A stretch of DNA of 15,272 nt from Hyphochytrium catenoides (GCA_900088475.1 FLMG01002269.1:6440-21711); one strand, 5' to 3'. Counted from the first letter of the stretch, positions 1 through 10,652 are shown. Notes: generated from the sequence alone by a model not told the origin. Program-made: numbers and translations.

Positions 1-111
1 GGGTCGTTCACCACGGTCTCCATCCAAAAGGAGAACTATGGAAAGAGTGTTTCCTACCCGGGCGGCAGTCTGATGGGTTTGCCGCTATCGATGGGACGAT
101 CTATGGACTAA
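1..111 (+). CDS. possible 3' end of a plus-strand gene (partial, unrecognised)
   Basis: Frame 1 is open from the first base to a TAA at 109-111, giving 36 residues that end SMGRSMD. The peptide is rich in Gly, Ser and Met and resembles a low-complexity protein C-terminus. I recognise no domain. An open frame of 36 codons can easily occur by chance, and the upstream part lies outside the window, so support is weak. If real, the gene would converge on the minus-strand methionine aminopeptidase gene, whose stop is about 1.1 kb to the right. Confidence 0.3.
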   Translation, partial: GSFTTVSIQKENYGKSVSYPGGSLMGLPLSMGRSMD

Positions 112-1244
112 GCGGACTGTTTGAAGATTAGCGAGCTTACAGTCTTCATCGTCTTCATCTCTTCGCTTCAATTTCTCTTCACATGATAATGACAATGCCC
201 TTTACCAGCGATGGAAGCTATTGCCAATTTTTTCAACCACCACCTGGTATGCTAAGGTCTAGAATAAGTTGCATGGCAGCTCTCAGAGGAACTTCAGCGT
301 CGCCTGTTGTTTTGTTGGTCCTTAGAGCCACGTTTCCATACTTTAAGCAAGCCTGTGTGCGATTATTAGAAGTATGGTTCAGCAGCTGACTTAGTGAAGA
401 TAGTACACTTTGATGCTTGAGGGGCAGGTGGGCTGTTAACAAGAGCAAGCACAAACTGCTGCTGATGAGTTAATAACCTGTTTTTGCCGCATCTTTGGCT
501 CTAACGACACTTGGCATCGCAATCTGCAGACCTAGGGTTCTTTGCAAACCGTTGTAACATGTGTGCCTCAGGCTCGGTGCAACGCTGTCAAGTCGATGAA
601 GCAGTTGGCCTGTATATCATTAGACAGGGAGCTGGGGCAGCATCAGCGAGACTAGAATACGAGTGATACGTAGTCTATGATCCGGCCTTTCGTGCTAGTA
701 AGAGGAAGAGCGAAGAGTAGAAGGCCAACTTCTGGTGATGCTTCTCTGTCCAGTCCATAAATTCCCGCTCTCACCTCCTGCTCTGTCATTCATCCTCCTT
801 CCGTCGCTTAGAAGAGTGTAGGATGGTTTCAGCTTCCTTGACCCCTTCCTCGCCCCTTATTGTCACTCTCCCGTCTCCGTAATTCGGTCACTAGTTGTCT
901 TTCCCCTCTTTCTTTTTGAAAGTCCCCAACCACTCCTATAAGCTAAACGGGAGCCCCGTCAAGAACAGAGCTTGGAGCCTTTTAAACTGGGAGATCCACA
1001 ACTAGTAGCAACAGCTCAAGGACAGAATAACAAGCGGACCAGATGGAAGATCCACGAGGCTCAGCGATGAAGAAGACATCTATAACATTCTCAACGTTGC
1101 TCGTCCTACAGCGAAAAGGACGCTTTGGGAGCTTGTAGAGGGCCTGGTTATTCTCTCCCCCCAATGCCAGCTCGGGCATCGAAGTGCTACGTTCATTCAT
1201 TTCATTTACTAGCCTTCCTTTCTGTTCTTCCATTGTATCGCTAT
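112..1244. other. gene-poor stretch left of the aminopeptidase gene
   Basis: No gene with a recognisable product is visible here on either strand. The right part is the 3' flank of the minus-strand aminopeptidase gene. An AATAAA in gene sense overlaps its stop codon (1244-1249) and could serve as a poly(A) signal, but this is a chance-prone six-base motif. A minus-strand segment at about 233-352 reads like a coding exon and is described under findings. I saw no tRNA B-box or rRNA-like sequence by eye. Confidence 0.4.
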
Positions 1245-4058
1245 TTATTCCTGCAGGGGCCGTTGGAACTTTTGTCTGTCCCACTCCATACCATTTGGCT
1301 GATCAGTCCTGGCAGTCAAAATCTCACATCCATCCTCAGTGACAAGCAGCGTATGTTCAAACTGAGCCGACCGCTTCCCGTCCGCAGTCACTGCCGTCCA
1401 ATCATCACCCCAAATTTTATCTTGCCATGTGCCTGTGACATGACGCGTGGAAGGAACACAGAGACGGGCGTTAATGAAAAGGAAGCCACATATCTACTGA
1501 TCACAAAGACTTCATCGACTCCCTTGGCGGAACCATGTAACGAGAAAGGACTGACGCCGAGGTGGAATGACAACGGGCTGGCTTGGCACCAGCCACTCGC
1601 ATTTACCTAGATTGATCATGGGTTCGATCGTGAAGATATGACCTGGCTTCATCACTCCTACAGCCTTATTTCGAGCATAATGCGGCACATTAGGCTGGCA
1701 ATGAAAGAGGTCGCCAATCCCGTGACCGCAGTAGGTTTTCACGACCGAAACTCCTTCCGCTTGAGCCACCTTAGAGATAACAGTGCCTATCTCGCGATAC
1801 ATGGTACCAGGCTTGACTGCAATCCATAGCATGAAGCACAGGGGAATGGGAATCCTAAGTAAGCACTCATGGAGTCTATATATTTGAGAAACAAGGCGCT
1901 GTGCCCGCTGGAAGCATGAAGGAGAACCGCACAACAGACGACGTATCTCTCAGATAGAGCCAACCAGATAGAAGTGAATTCAAACACATCACAAGTTGAC
2001 GAGACTAGCAGACTCAACTGCCCTTCCCAGGCATATCAATGAAGACTGGCTAGGTAAGCCAATGGTCAGCGATAGAAGGAGCTACGTGGTTACCTTTTTC
2101 CACGGCCGCCTGCAAGCACAGGTAGGCAGCCCTTACAAGCTTGACGCTGTCATCGTCCACATTTCCCACGAAGAACGTCTCATTGAGATCGCTGTGATAC
2201 TAGAGAGGCAATAGCGTGAGCGCAGAATAGATATCTCGTCAATGGTCAACTGGAACAACAGATACAAGGGGCAGGAGGCTTTTCCAGAGATGAGACAAAG
2301 GCAGAACAGCGTTATAGCTCGAAGTGATTACTGAACCAAAGCACATAGTGAGGGAAGTCAATCCAAAGTGAGCCCCTTGGGAAGCCAGGAAAATCGGGCG
2401 TGCTCTATTCGGGCGAGGAACAGGTTGGGAGCCAGAATGGGCTTACCCCATTCTTATACACCGAGATATCTAAATTGATAATGTCCCCATCTTCTAAGGG
2501 CCGCGAGTCAGGAATCCCATGACAGATAACCTCATTTACAGATCTACAACGGCCAAGATATGTGAAGGTCGGGGCAAGCAGGCGACAAAAGAGGATGACA
2601 GGATGAGAAAGGGAAAGAGAACGAAAGGTCACCTGCACAGAGAGATCTCCTGTACAGATGCAAATAGAGCGCGAAGTAAAGATTTAGAAAATGTAAGGGA
2701 TTGTCAAAGAGCACAGTGTGATCCTGACACATTATACCTACGTGCAGAAACTCTTGGGGAAGTGGTAGTAGTTGAGTGGGGAAGGGTACGCCTCTCTCTC
2801 CACGCATGCATTGAATACAATCTTGTCAATCTCGTCAGTCGTCACACCGGGACGAATGGCAGCACTAGCAATGTCTAGAACCTCTCTTCCAATCTGCGTA
2901 GACAGCGCCATGCGGATGAATTAGGGGAGCAACGTAAGGGGTTCTTTACTAAGGGACAAGCGCACAAGGTCAAGCAATTCAGGCTTACAGACCAACTGAG
3001 CTTAACGGCCATGATATAAGGAAGGCTCAGCAGTATAGAGGCCTTGATAAAGGTGACGTGGAGAGGAGAAGCGATGCCTCAAGATGGAACTGAGCATGCA
3101 TGTTGGCAAAGCGGCTGCAGAAGGTGCACGAGGGTAAGTTTACCTTACAAACGGCTCTAATGCCTTCAATCTGCTCCGGAGTGTAGACAGGAATGGCCTT
3201 ACTACCTTTTGCTAGCTCTTCACTTTTCGGGATTCCTGACATCAAAGCCCATGAGCGACTGAATCAAGGGAATGGAAAGGCAACTTGCCACGGAAGGAAA
3301 GACATGCCACGGAAAGGAAGCCCAATCATTCAATGGCAGAACGGGGCAAAGCTTCCAAACACATAAGAGAAGATAGTAATGAGCAAATTGGATAGAGGAG
3401 AAGAGCATCAAGGACAAGTCTCAAATGCTTGTCCGTTAAGCACCAAAGAGGGAAATGTAGCACCTGTCTTCCAATAGTCAGGCTTCTGAATGTGATCCGG
3501 GACCTCATCTCTTGGCGAGACAACGGCTGGGCGAAGGGGCCCTGTGAAGGAATAAGAGGAGGCCCAAGGTGCGACACTGTAATAAGCGATAAGAGTGTGA
3601 GACAGAAAGAAAGAGATACTGTTGAGATCTGAAGAGGAAGTAAGGGGATGAATCAATCCCATGCGTAGGCCACCCACTAAATTGGGACGAGTCACATTGG
3701 CAGCAGGTGACAGAGGACCCAACATGACGAAGACGGCTTGAATAGAAGAAAAGAAGGAAGCGAACAGCAGTGATTGACAGAAAACTGAGACCTACGACAT
3801 GAAGAGGAGGAGGACGAGAAACAAAACAATAGGAAAAGCCAAGGTGGCCAACCTTGGCGTTGATCCGGAAACACTCTTAGCTGTGGTGATAATCATCTGC
3901 TTATACACCTTGTGGAGCGGCTTGTGCAGCGCCCAGTTGTCCTTAAAGCACTGCTGATTGCAGAAGAGACCATACTCTGCCGGGATGCCCATTGATTTGC
4001 ATGTAGGGCACAGCATTGTGCCCTTACTAGCACAGCCAGAGGTTGCGCACTTTGCCAT
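1245..4058 (-). CDS. METAP1: methionine aminopeptidase type 1 with N-terminal zinc finger (complete, 8 exons)
   Basis: This enzyme removes the initiator methionine from nascent proteins at the ribosome. Exons in gene order are 4058-3853, 3576-3464, 3235-3144, 2893-2742, 2543-2447, 2199-2094, 1816-1607 and 1432-1245. All introns are GT-AG, every phase matches, and the joined frame has 387 residues. Residues 4-49 form the eukaryotic MetAP1 zinc finger with Cys 4, 9, 17, 20, 33 and 37 and His 45 and 49. A linker with PWA and TGPLRP (about 72-84) precedes the pita-bread fold. The dinuclear metal ligands of the family are all visible: D213 (NLDIS), D224 (HSDLNE), H287 (CGHGIG), E320 (FTIEPM) and E351 (QFEHTLL). 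The substrate-pocket histidines H196 and H294 are also present. Length and spacing match animal MetAP1. The ATG at 4056-4058 directly precedes the first zinc-finger cysteine. The gene lies head-to-head with the acyltransferase gene. It appears intact and active. Confidence 0.96.
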
Positions 4059-5049
4059 GGCTTAGGGATGAAGAGAATAAAGACGGGAGTGTATCTAGCT
4101 AAAATGGACAAGGAAAGAGAGGAATCTGCAAGCTGCGTGATGTTAGGAATCAGAGTAGGCCAAGAGTACACAGCGCTGAATCTGCGAAGTTAGAGGTGTG
4201 ATGTCTCTCTACCTCTGCGCCTCCGACCCGTTCGTGAAGAACGAACTGCAACAAAGCACCAAGGCAAAGAAGATGCAAGCAGGTGAGAGAGCTTCGGATG
4301 CAAGCAGGCCGGCAACCCAGACGGAAGAGAAAAAAACCCTCTGAGAGAGAAGAGACGGGCGACACACAGAGACTTGAGGACGACTATTGCCAAGCTTCGA
4401 GCTTCACCGATGCCGTTGAGCTTGTGCTCCGATCGCCAGTTGAAGGTCAGAAACTTGCTGAAGGAAGAGCTTCTTTGGTGGCGAGGGCAGTAAGAAGTGC
4501 AGGGCGGAGTAGGGTCAGGAAACAGTAGCCGGCTCATTTAGACAAATCTTAACAACTGCGGCTAATCTGAGGATTGAGAAGTCCCTCCTTGTTGATTGTG
4601 GAGAAAGGAAGAATTCACAAAGGTTGTGTACAATGTGGCAGCGTTATGTGTTTTATGTTTGTCAAAAATGGTCATTCATTGCTCCCTATGAAGGAGCTAA
4701 TAAGGCCTTACTCCTATATTCGTTTTCTTTCCTTGAGTTAGGGTCTTTCTATTTTCCCACTCTTGCTGTCAAAATTAAATCGATTTATGTAAATTCACAC
4801 ATCCGTTGTTGTGCCTCAGCTGGAGAGAGAGAGAGGAGATAGAAGCCCACGAAGCTGCAGCATCGGCGACCGAAGCGACAGAGAAGAGATCATTGCACCA
4901 GATTTATGAGGCTGGAGCTTCAGATCTCATGCAGACGGAGGTCCGGACAGATCTTATCGCCTATGCTAAGGACCAGTATAAGACAGCTCGCGTTAATAGA
5001 GATTACGTAGCGGATCTGCGGGGGCTTCAGAAGAGTGATAACAGTCACG
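4059..5049. promoter_or_regulatory. head-to-head intergenic region (probable divergent promoters)
   Basis: About 990 bases separate the start codons of the minus-strand aminopeptidase gene and the plus-strand acyltransferase gene, so both promoters and 5' leaders should lie here. The half nearer the aminopeptidase gene is purine-rich on the plus strand. Bases about 4620-4800 are AT-richer, with TATA-like or AT-rich words near 4710 (CTATATT) and 4772 (AAATTAAATC). None is strong enough to call a TATA box. A short GA repeat lies near 4823-4836. An ATG-initiated ORF at 4929-5075 overlaps the acyltransferase start in another frame. Promoter function is inferred from gene orientation only. Confidence 0.4.
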
Positions 5050-8000
5050 ATGTTTGCACCTGCGTCGTGGTTTGATATCTTCGTGACGGTTGAGATCTTA
5101 CTAGCGGTGACAATCTTCATTACTGAGCCATGGAAGAAGCTCTTTCCGAGTAGGGCAGCAAAGTTCCAGTAGATCTTCTGTGCTAGATTATCTGTTAATT
5201 GCTCCTATGTACTACTGATCATCTCTAATCCAACTCTCCTGCCTTCGCTTTGCTCCTCCCTTATATTGTAGACGTCGAGCCATCTCTCTCTGACCTCCCT
5301 GCCGATGGCCCCTACCGAGTAAGAGCAAAGAGGAACTCGGCAGGGGAGGTTGAAGAGATTCGGAAGCCTGTCATCAACCCTTTCATTAGCCAGACATGGA
5401 AGATGAGCACTTATGAAAAAGCCAAAGTGCGTCCTTCCTCGGCCTGCTACCTTCTCTCACTCTTTTTATGAGTCCCTTACTGTCAACCCTTCTATTGGCT
5501 CACTGTTGGCTCCCCTGTCTTTAGGTTTCCTCGCCTCATCTGACCGTAGACTCTTATTTCATTTCCTTACGCACTTCCTGCTCTCTCCACTCAGCCCCTA
5601 CTCCTGGTAGCCATCGATGTCCTCTGGATGCTCCCTCGCTCTTTCCTTTCCTCACTCACACACCCATCTCTACCTCGCTCTCGCTGACACGCTCTCCTTC
5701 GACCGCCGTCTCCGCGCAAGCAGATATCCTTCATGGCCGTGACCCTCTTCCCTTTGAAGTTCCTGCTCTTCCTGCTGGCGGTCATCACCTGTGGCGTTTG
5801 GTGCTCCATCATTACCCGTGGCCAAGATTTCTCTCGGCCGATTCCGCAGGCAGTGAGGAAGGAGGTGGAGAGAGCAGTGAGAGTAAGCGCTAGGATGGCT
5901 CTATTTGCAATGGGATTCTTTCAAATCAGAGTCAAGGGAGAGGTAAGCAGCTTGACGAAGGGAGTCAACAAAACGAGTTGCGATTCCCTTCAAAGAGATG
6001 CAGCCCCATTGAAAATGAGAATGGAGAGAGCGATGCGAACACTATGATAGAAGTGATAGGACAAGTCTCTAGGGAAGTCTATGGAGAGAGGAACTGAAGC
6101 TCTGGCTCTGAGAATTCAAACAGCGATCGAGTCAACAGCCCAAAGCGACAGGAATTGATATCTTACTGCTGCCCTCTTCTTATCTCCGACTCTTCGCTGT
6201 GTTCGTTTTACTATATCCCTTGCATAGCGAGCTGGTTCATCTGCTGCCCCAGTCATCGTATCCAACCACATATGTGCGGCTGATCCAGTTGTTCTCTTTT
6301 ACCTCTGCGTCCCTTCGGCAGTTGGAGAGATATCTAACTTGCGGTTAGGAATACCCTTTGACTTGACTCTTTTCAGTGCCAAAGTCCTACTCTCAGAAGA
6401 TGGGAGTCCTTCCTTAGTGTTGGCAAACTACTTTCCAGTTCGCTACTGGAAGGACTGTCATTCAGATTCTTGTTTTTCCCTGGAACATCACTTCTCCTCC
6501 GACTTTTCCTCAGGAAACCTAGAATTTCTGCTCAATCTACTCTATCTTGCCTCGCCGTAGCGGCCCCTTTATCCGCGATGTTGTTCGAGCGGTCCAGGCG
6601 ATCACAATAGATCGAAGGGACCCCGACTCTAGGAAGAAGGTAGCGCAAGCCATCAAGTCTCGGGCCGTCTCTGGAGGTGAGTGAGCTCTTCCACGGTCCA
6701 TAGGTATCTATTTCCTACGTTGCGCTGAGCCAGAATGTCGCTCTTTCACCGGCTCGTTTGGTGGCCCCTGCCTCTCGTATGGACTGTCCCGTCTCATTTC
6801 TAGGCTGGCCGCAGACGATAATATTCCCCGAGGCGACAACCACCAACGGAAAAGCCATCATCAGCTTTAAGGCTGGAGCTTTCCTGCCCGGAGTTCCGGT
6901 GCAGCCCATCGTCCTCAAATATCCGCACCAGCACTTCGACCCCGCCTGGGTACTTGGAGGTAAGGTCCTGGCGAAACTATGTCCGTCTGATATATCGTGT
7001 GACGTTTTCTCTTTTGCTTTCCTTCACCGATACGATACGCACAGAAGTATGACTCTCCTCTTCTTTTTTCACTACTGGCTGGGGAGAGATGAGAACAACG
7101 TGGTGATGTGGGATCATCATTTGGGGTCCTCTCATTCTTCATCTCTCGAAGACACCTAACAGACACTGTCGCTGTTCTTGCAGGCCCGCCCATCCTTTTC
7201 CTCATCTTCAGACTCTTCTGTCAATTCATCAACTTCGTAGAGGTAAGCGTATGACAAGCAGGAGAGTCTGTTCTTAAGACTATCACCACATGCCGCTATT
7301 GTCTTTCAAACCCGTCTCCTGCTTCAAGAAGAAACCTATAAAGGGCCAGAGCTACAAATAGCGCTATTTTCTCTTGTCTCACTCCTTATAACCTCAGGTC
7401 GAGTTTCTGCCTGTATATACCCCTAACGAAGCGGAGAAGAAGGATGCAAATCTTTTCGCCCAGAATGTACGAGAGAATATGGCGAAAGTCTTAGGTACGT
7501 GTAGAACTATATGGGAAGGTGATGAAAAAGAGTGCCGTTCTCATCTTGCGCTCGGTCTCTTTCGCTGTGCTTCAGGGGCCCAATGCACTGGACACAGCTT
7601 CGACGATGTTCTTCTTTCATACGAAGCCAAGAAGGCTGGACTGCCGTACAGCGCTGGGGTGGTTGAGATGAACAGGGTGCAGTCATTTTTCAAGGTTAAC
7701 AAGGACACGGTAAGTCCTCTTCATGCAAAAATGTTCCACCCTTTCCTTGGCCAAGAGTGCCCAGTTGCGTCCGCGACCTCCTGCCCTGCTCATTGCACTT
7801 CCATTGGGCTGGAGATTTTGATGTTCTCTACCTCTTGCCATCCCGTCTATTCTGTACCTTTAGATCACCAAGCATCTAGATAAGTTCGCTCGCTGGGACA
7901 CCAACAAAGATGGAAAGGTAAGCCGCCTCGTACTGTTCTTCCCAACCCAGTGCTTCATCTTTCAGACCAGCTGGTCTGCTTGTTTTCCAGTTTGCTTTTT

Positions 8001-8994
8001 CATGCCTGAGGGGTAGTGGCCGCTTGGAGAAGCATAAGAGGCTTACGTGCCAAAGCCATTGTCTATAGCTTTGGCAGACTACGTCCCTGACATTCCTCCC
8101 CTACGTTTCCGCTCTCTCACCTTCCTACACTCGTCGGTCTTTGCTACCACCAGCGCTCACGTCTACGTTTCTCTGTAGGTCTCCTTCTCTGAGTTCAAAG
8201 CAATGTTTGAGGCTGATTATCACAAGGCAACGAAAGAACAAGAGGAACAACTCCAACACATGTTCAGCTTGCTTGACACAGACGACTCTGGTTTGCTCGA
8301 CTTCAGGTAAGATGGGCTGGAGGAAAAGATAGATAGCGAAAGAAACAATCCCATGCAACAAATGCTGAAGAGCATGCGCAAGGGTAATCGATGGTGAAGA
8401 TAATACCAGCGAGAGGGAAGGACGTAGACTCTATCCCCTAGGACTCAAACACCGAGCCGCTACTAAGCCGTATCTCAACTATAGGGAGTATCTAGTAGGC
8501 ATGGCGCTCGTGAACGACGACAAGGACGTGAGGGAGGAGATTCTGAGGGCAGGCTTTGACGCAATTGACAATGATGGCAATGGTAAGCTAGGATGTCCAA
8601 GCCCCAGATACCTTCTGTTCTGGCTGCGATTACGATGGCATGAAGCTATGCGAAGCGCTGCGCGCCGTTCATGTTACTCTGTGCTGCCTAATACTCTCTC
8701 GTCAACTCTCTTTCTCTCTTTCAGTTCCATCTCCGAGCCACCCCTCGCACCAATGCTGACGGTACTGCGGTCCAAAGTGTCTAACGCTTTGTCATGCCTC
8801 CAGGATGCCTATCTCCTGAAGAGCTCTTTGGAATGCTTCGGCGTATATTGCCGGGGCTCTCCGAGGAAGATTTCCGCCAATTCTTCGATCGGGCGGACAC
8901 TGACAAGAACAATGCTATAGAGTTTCATGAGTTTGTGGCAGCCATTAAGAGCGACCCAGCGCTCTTCAAAATCTTTAGAGAGGCCTTCCTCTAG
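5050..8994 (+). CDS. lysophospholipid acyltransferase (LPCAT/LPEAT type) with four EF-hands (complete, 13 exons)
   Basis: This is a membrane enzyme predicted to transfer acyl groups from acyl-CoA to lysophospholipids (Lands-cycle remodelling, probably ER). Exons are 5050-5149, 5272-5426, 5724-5942, 6228-6343, 6561-6676, 6804-6959, 7184-7242, 7398-7494, 7576-7709, 7864-7917, 8179-8306, 8485-8582 and 8804-8994. All introns are GT-AG, phases match, and the product has 540 residues, close to animal LPCAT1/2. Visible in order: a hydrophobic N-terminal segment (about 5-27), the family's NPF (69-71), a membrane segment (about 89-112), catalytic HX4D in NHICAAD (H172, D177), the DPDSRK block (217-222), FPEAT (243-247) in place of the usual FPEGT, and PGVPVQP (264-270). 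YPHQHFD and TTNGK resemble plant LPEAT2. Four 12-residue EF loops follow, starting at D396, D435, D473 and D509, so calcium control is likely. The C-terminus REAFL is not a KKXX signal. Exon 1 and the start are the least certain part. Substrate headgroup cannot be read from sequence. Confidence 0.93.
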
Positions 8995-9347
8995 ACCGAA
9001 GAGCGCACTCTTGCTCGTCTGCCTCCGCTGCGATGAGGAAACCAACCAATCCTTCCTTTGACAATTTACCTTTCTGACTTTCTCCCATTACTACTCTTCG
9101 CCAGCTGCTTTACTGCTCTTCTCCCCCGTGCGAACCGTTTTTGAGGAGGAACCATAGACATAGAGCTAATAGATTATATGTAAAGCGGGAGAATGGTGTG
9201 AGATGATGCGGACCCGCCTCCTCAATGCTTGGTCTTGGCTTTCACGTCTCAACCATAATTTTCATTGTCTTCTCACTAGCCCTTCCCCTCTCACACACAC
9301 CACGCAGCTAAAGGAAGTGATGAACAGACGTTTTACTCTTGACTGTC
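8995..9347. other. tail-to-tail intergenic region
   Basis: This 353-base stretch lies between the stop codons of the plus-strand acyltransferase gene and the minus-strand CoA-binding gene. It should hold both 3' untranslated regions. I see no AATAAA on the plus strand after the acyltransferase stop and no further gene or repeat. Confidence 0.5.
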
Positions 9348-10340
9348 CTACATCTCAACCAGCACGCATCCCTTGTGATAGGGAAGCTTGTGCTCCTGAC
9401 AGGCGCGAACCACCTCGTCTGTGTCCGCCCCAGGCTGCAGCCAGACACTGGGAAGACCCAGGTCAGCTGCTTCTTTGATAACATTGACGCCGATAGCGGG
9501 ATGGATGACTACATTGACTGCCTCTATCGGGGGCTGGGGAGAGAGACACACATCGCAGAAGAGGAGATGAGAAAACCGCAAGCCAAGAAAAGATTTGAAG
9601 ACGAGAAGAGAGTGAGAGTTGAAAGACAAAGAGTGGAGAGAGAGAGGGAGGGAGAAGGGGGTCGTGGAGATGGAGAGGGAGAGAGAGAAAGTGGACGAGC
9701 AACGTCTAGCATAGTGAGGAACAGACAGGCAGAAAGCTCGTAAGAGTGAGGCATAACAGAAAGAGCGCGCAGTATAACGACAGAGAAGAAGGAGGTTAAT
9801 AAGGCGATGAAAGAGAGAGCCACCGTAGGCGAAGAAACATACAGATGGGCAGGAGGGAGAGAGAGACACATAAGAACGTCAAGAGAGCAAGGAAAGAAAG
9901 AAAAAAAAGAAGAGGAGAGGACTAAAGGAAGAAAGATAGGCAGAAGCTGCAAAAATAGAGAGAGGAGGGAGATTAGCGAAGAAGGATAGGACAGCGAGAG
10001 AAACATAAGAGACAAAGGCACAGTCCATGGGAGAGTTGCAATACTGCAGAGGGAGAACACACAGAAAAGAGAGAGGAAGTTTCTTCTTAAGCTATAGCTA
10101 AAGGAGACGTGCATAGCAGCAACCGCGTCCTCCTCTCACCAGTCCTTCGGCAGTAATCTTCTTCTGAACGTCTGTCAGAGACTTGAAGAGCGTTCCTGAA
10201 GCATCTCTCGGGTTCACTTTGTAGACCTGTCGTCCCTTCCCTTCCAGTTTGCTGACGATCCGACTGGCAGCCTTGGAAGAGTTCAGCACGTCGCCGACCA
10301 CCGCCCAGACCTTCGCAGACAGCATTGGATTGCCTGACAT
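9348..10340 (-). CDS. CoA-binding domain protein, YccU-like (complete, 2 exons)
   Basis: This is a small Rossmann-fold protein of the CoA_binding/YccU family, related to the CoA-binding part of succinyl-CoA synthetase alpha. Members bind CoA, but a cellular role is not firmly established. Exon 1 is 10340-10140 and exon 2 is 9533-9348. The joined frame has 128 residues and the intron is phase 0. Visible motifs are the first strand and nucleotide loop (KVWAVVGDVLN, 10-20), KVNPRD (41-46), VVIHPAIG, LPSVWLQPGAD and the C-terminal GCVLVEM. They appear in the family's order and the protein is about family length. The ATG at 10338-10340 sits just before the domain, leaving no room for a targeting peptide, so a cytosolic product is likely. 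An unseen upstream exon cannot be excluded. The 606-base intron is the longest in the window and is strongly pyrimidine-rich in gene sense. Confidence 0.93.
9570..10020. repeat. purine-rich (GA) low-complexity tract inside the CoA-binding gene intron
   Basis: The plus strand is dominated by GA, GGA and GAAA words, for example near 9632-9655 and 9671-9690 and the A/G run around 9890-9920. In the minus-strand gene this makes most of the intron pyrimidine-rich. Long open frames on both strands here give Ser/Leu/Phe-rich or Arg/Glu/Lys-rich peptides without family features, as expected from low-complexity DNA. Boundaries are approximate. Confidence 0.75.
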
Positions 10341-10652
10341 GTCTCTCCCTCTCTCTCTCTCTGTTTCGTCCGCAGGCCTTCTCTCTGTGGAATCAGACGC
10401 GGGAGGAGGCTCTCTCTCTCTCTTGCGTCTTGAAGGTTGATTTGGAGCTTGTGCCCTCTCTCCTCTTCTCCCTCCTTGTCTTCCTCTCTCGTTTGTCTCT
10501 CTTCAAGCCCTGACCTGCTCGCGCTTCGCTGACAATGACGCTTTCTCTCTCTGCTCTCTCCTTTCTCTGTCTCGTTCTTCTAACCTTGGTGTCTCCCTTC
10601 TTTGTTGTCTCGTTCTCTTTCTTCTTCCCTTACTCAGGTCAACTCTCTGCTC

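Noticed and set aside
982-1934. Plus- and minus-strand ORFs around the aminopeptidase 3' end read as separate genes
   Set aside because: They are shadows or read-throughs of aminopeptidase exons 7 and 8 and the 3' flank. Only the spliced minus-strand frame carries the conserved metal-ligand motifs.
5250-5471. Independent small gene on the plus strand
   Set aside because: The 5272-5426 part joins in phase to acyltransferase exons on both sides and carries the family's NPF motif. The flanks are intron.
9524-10114. 196-codon open frame on the minus strand
   Set aside because: It lies mostly in the pyrimidine-rich intron of the CoA-binding gene and translates to Ser/Leu/Phe-rich low-complexity sequence. 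Its right end reads the start of exon 2 in the wrong frame.
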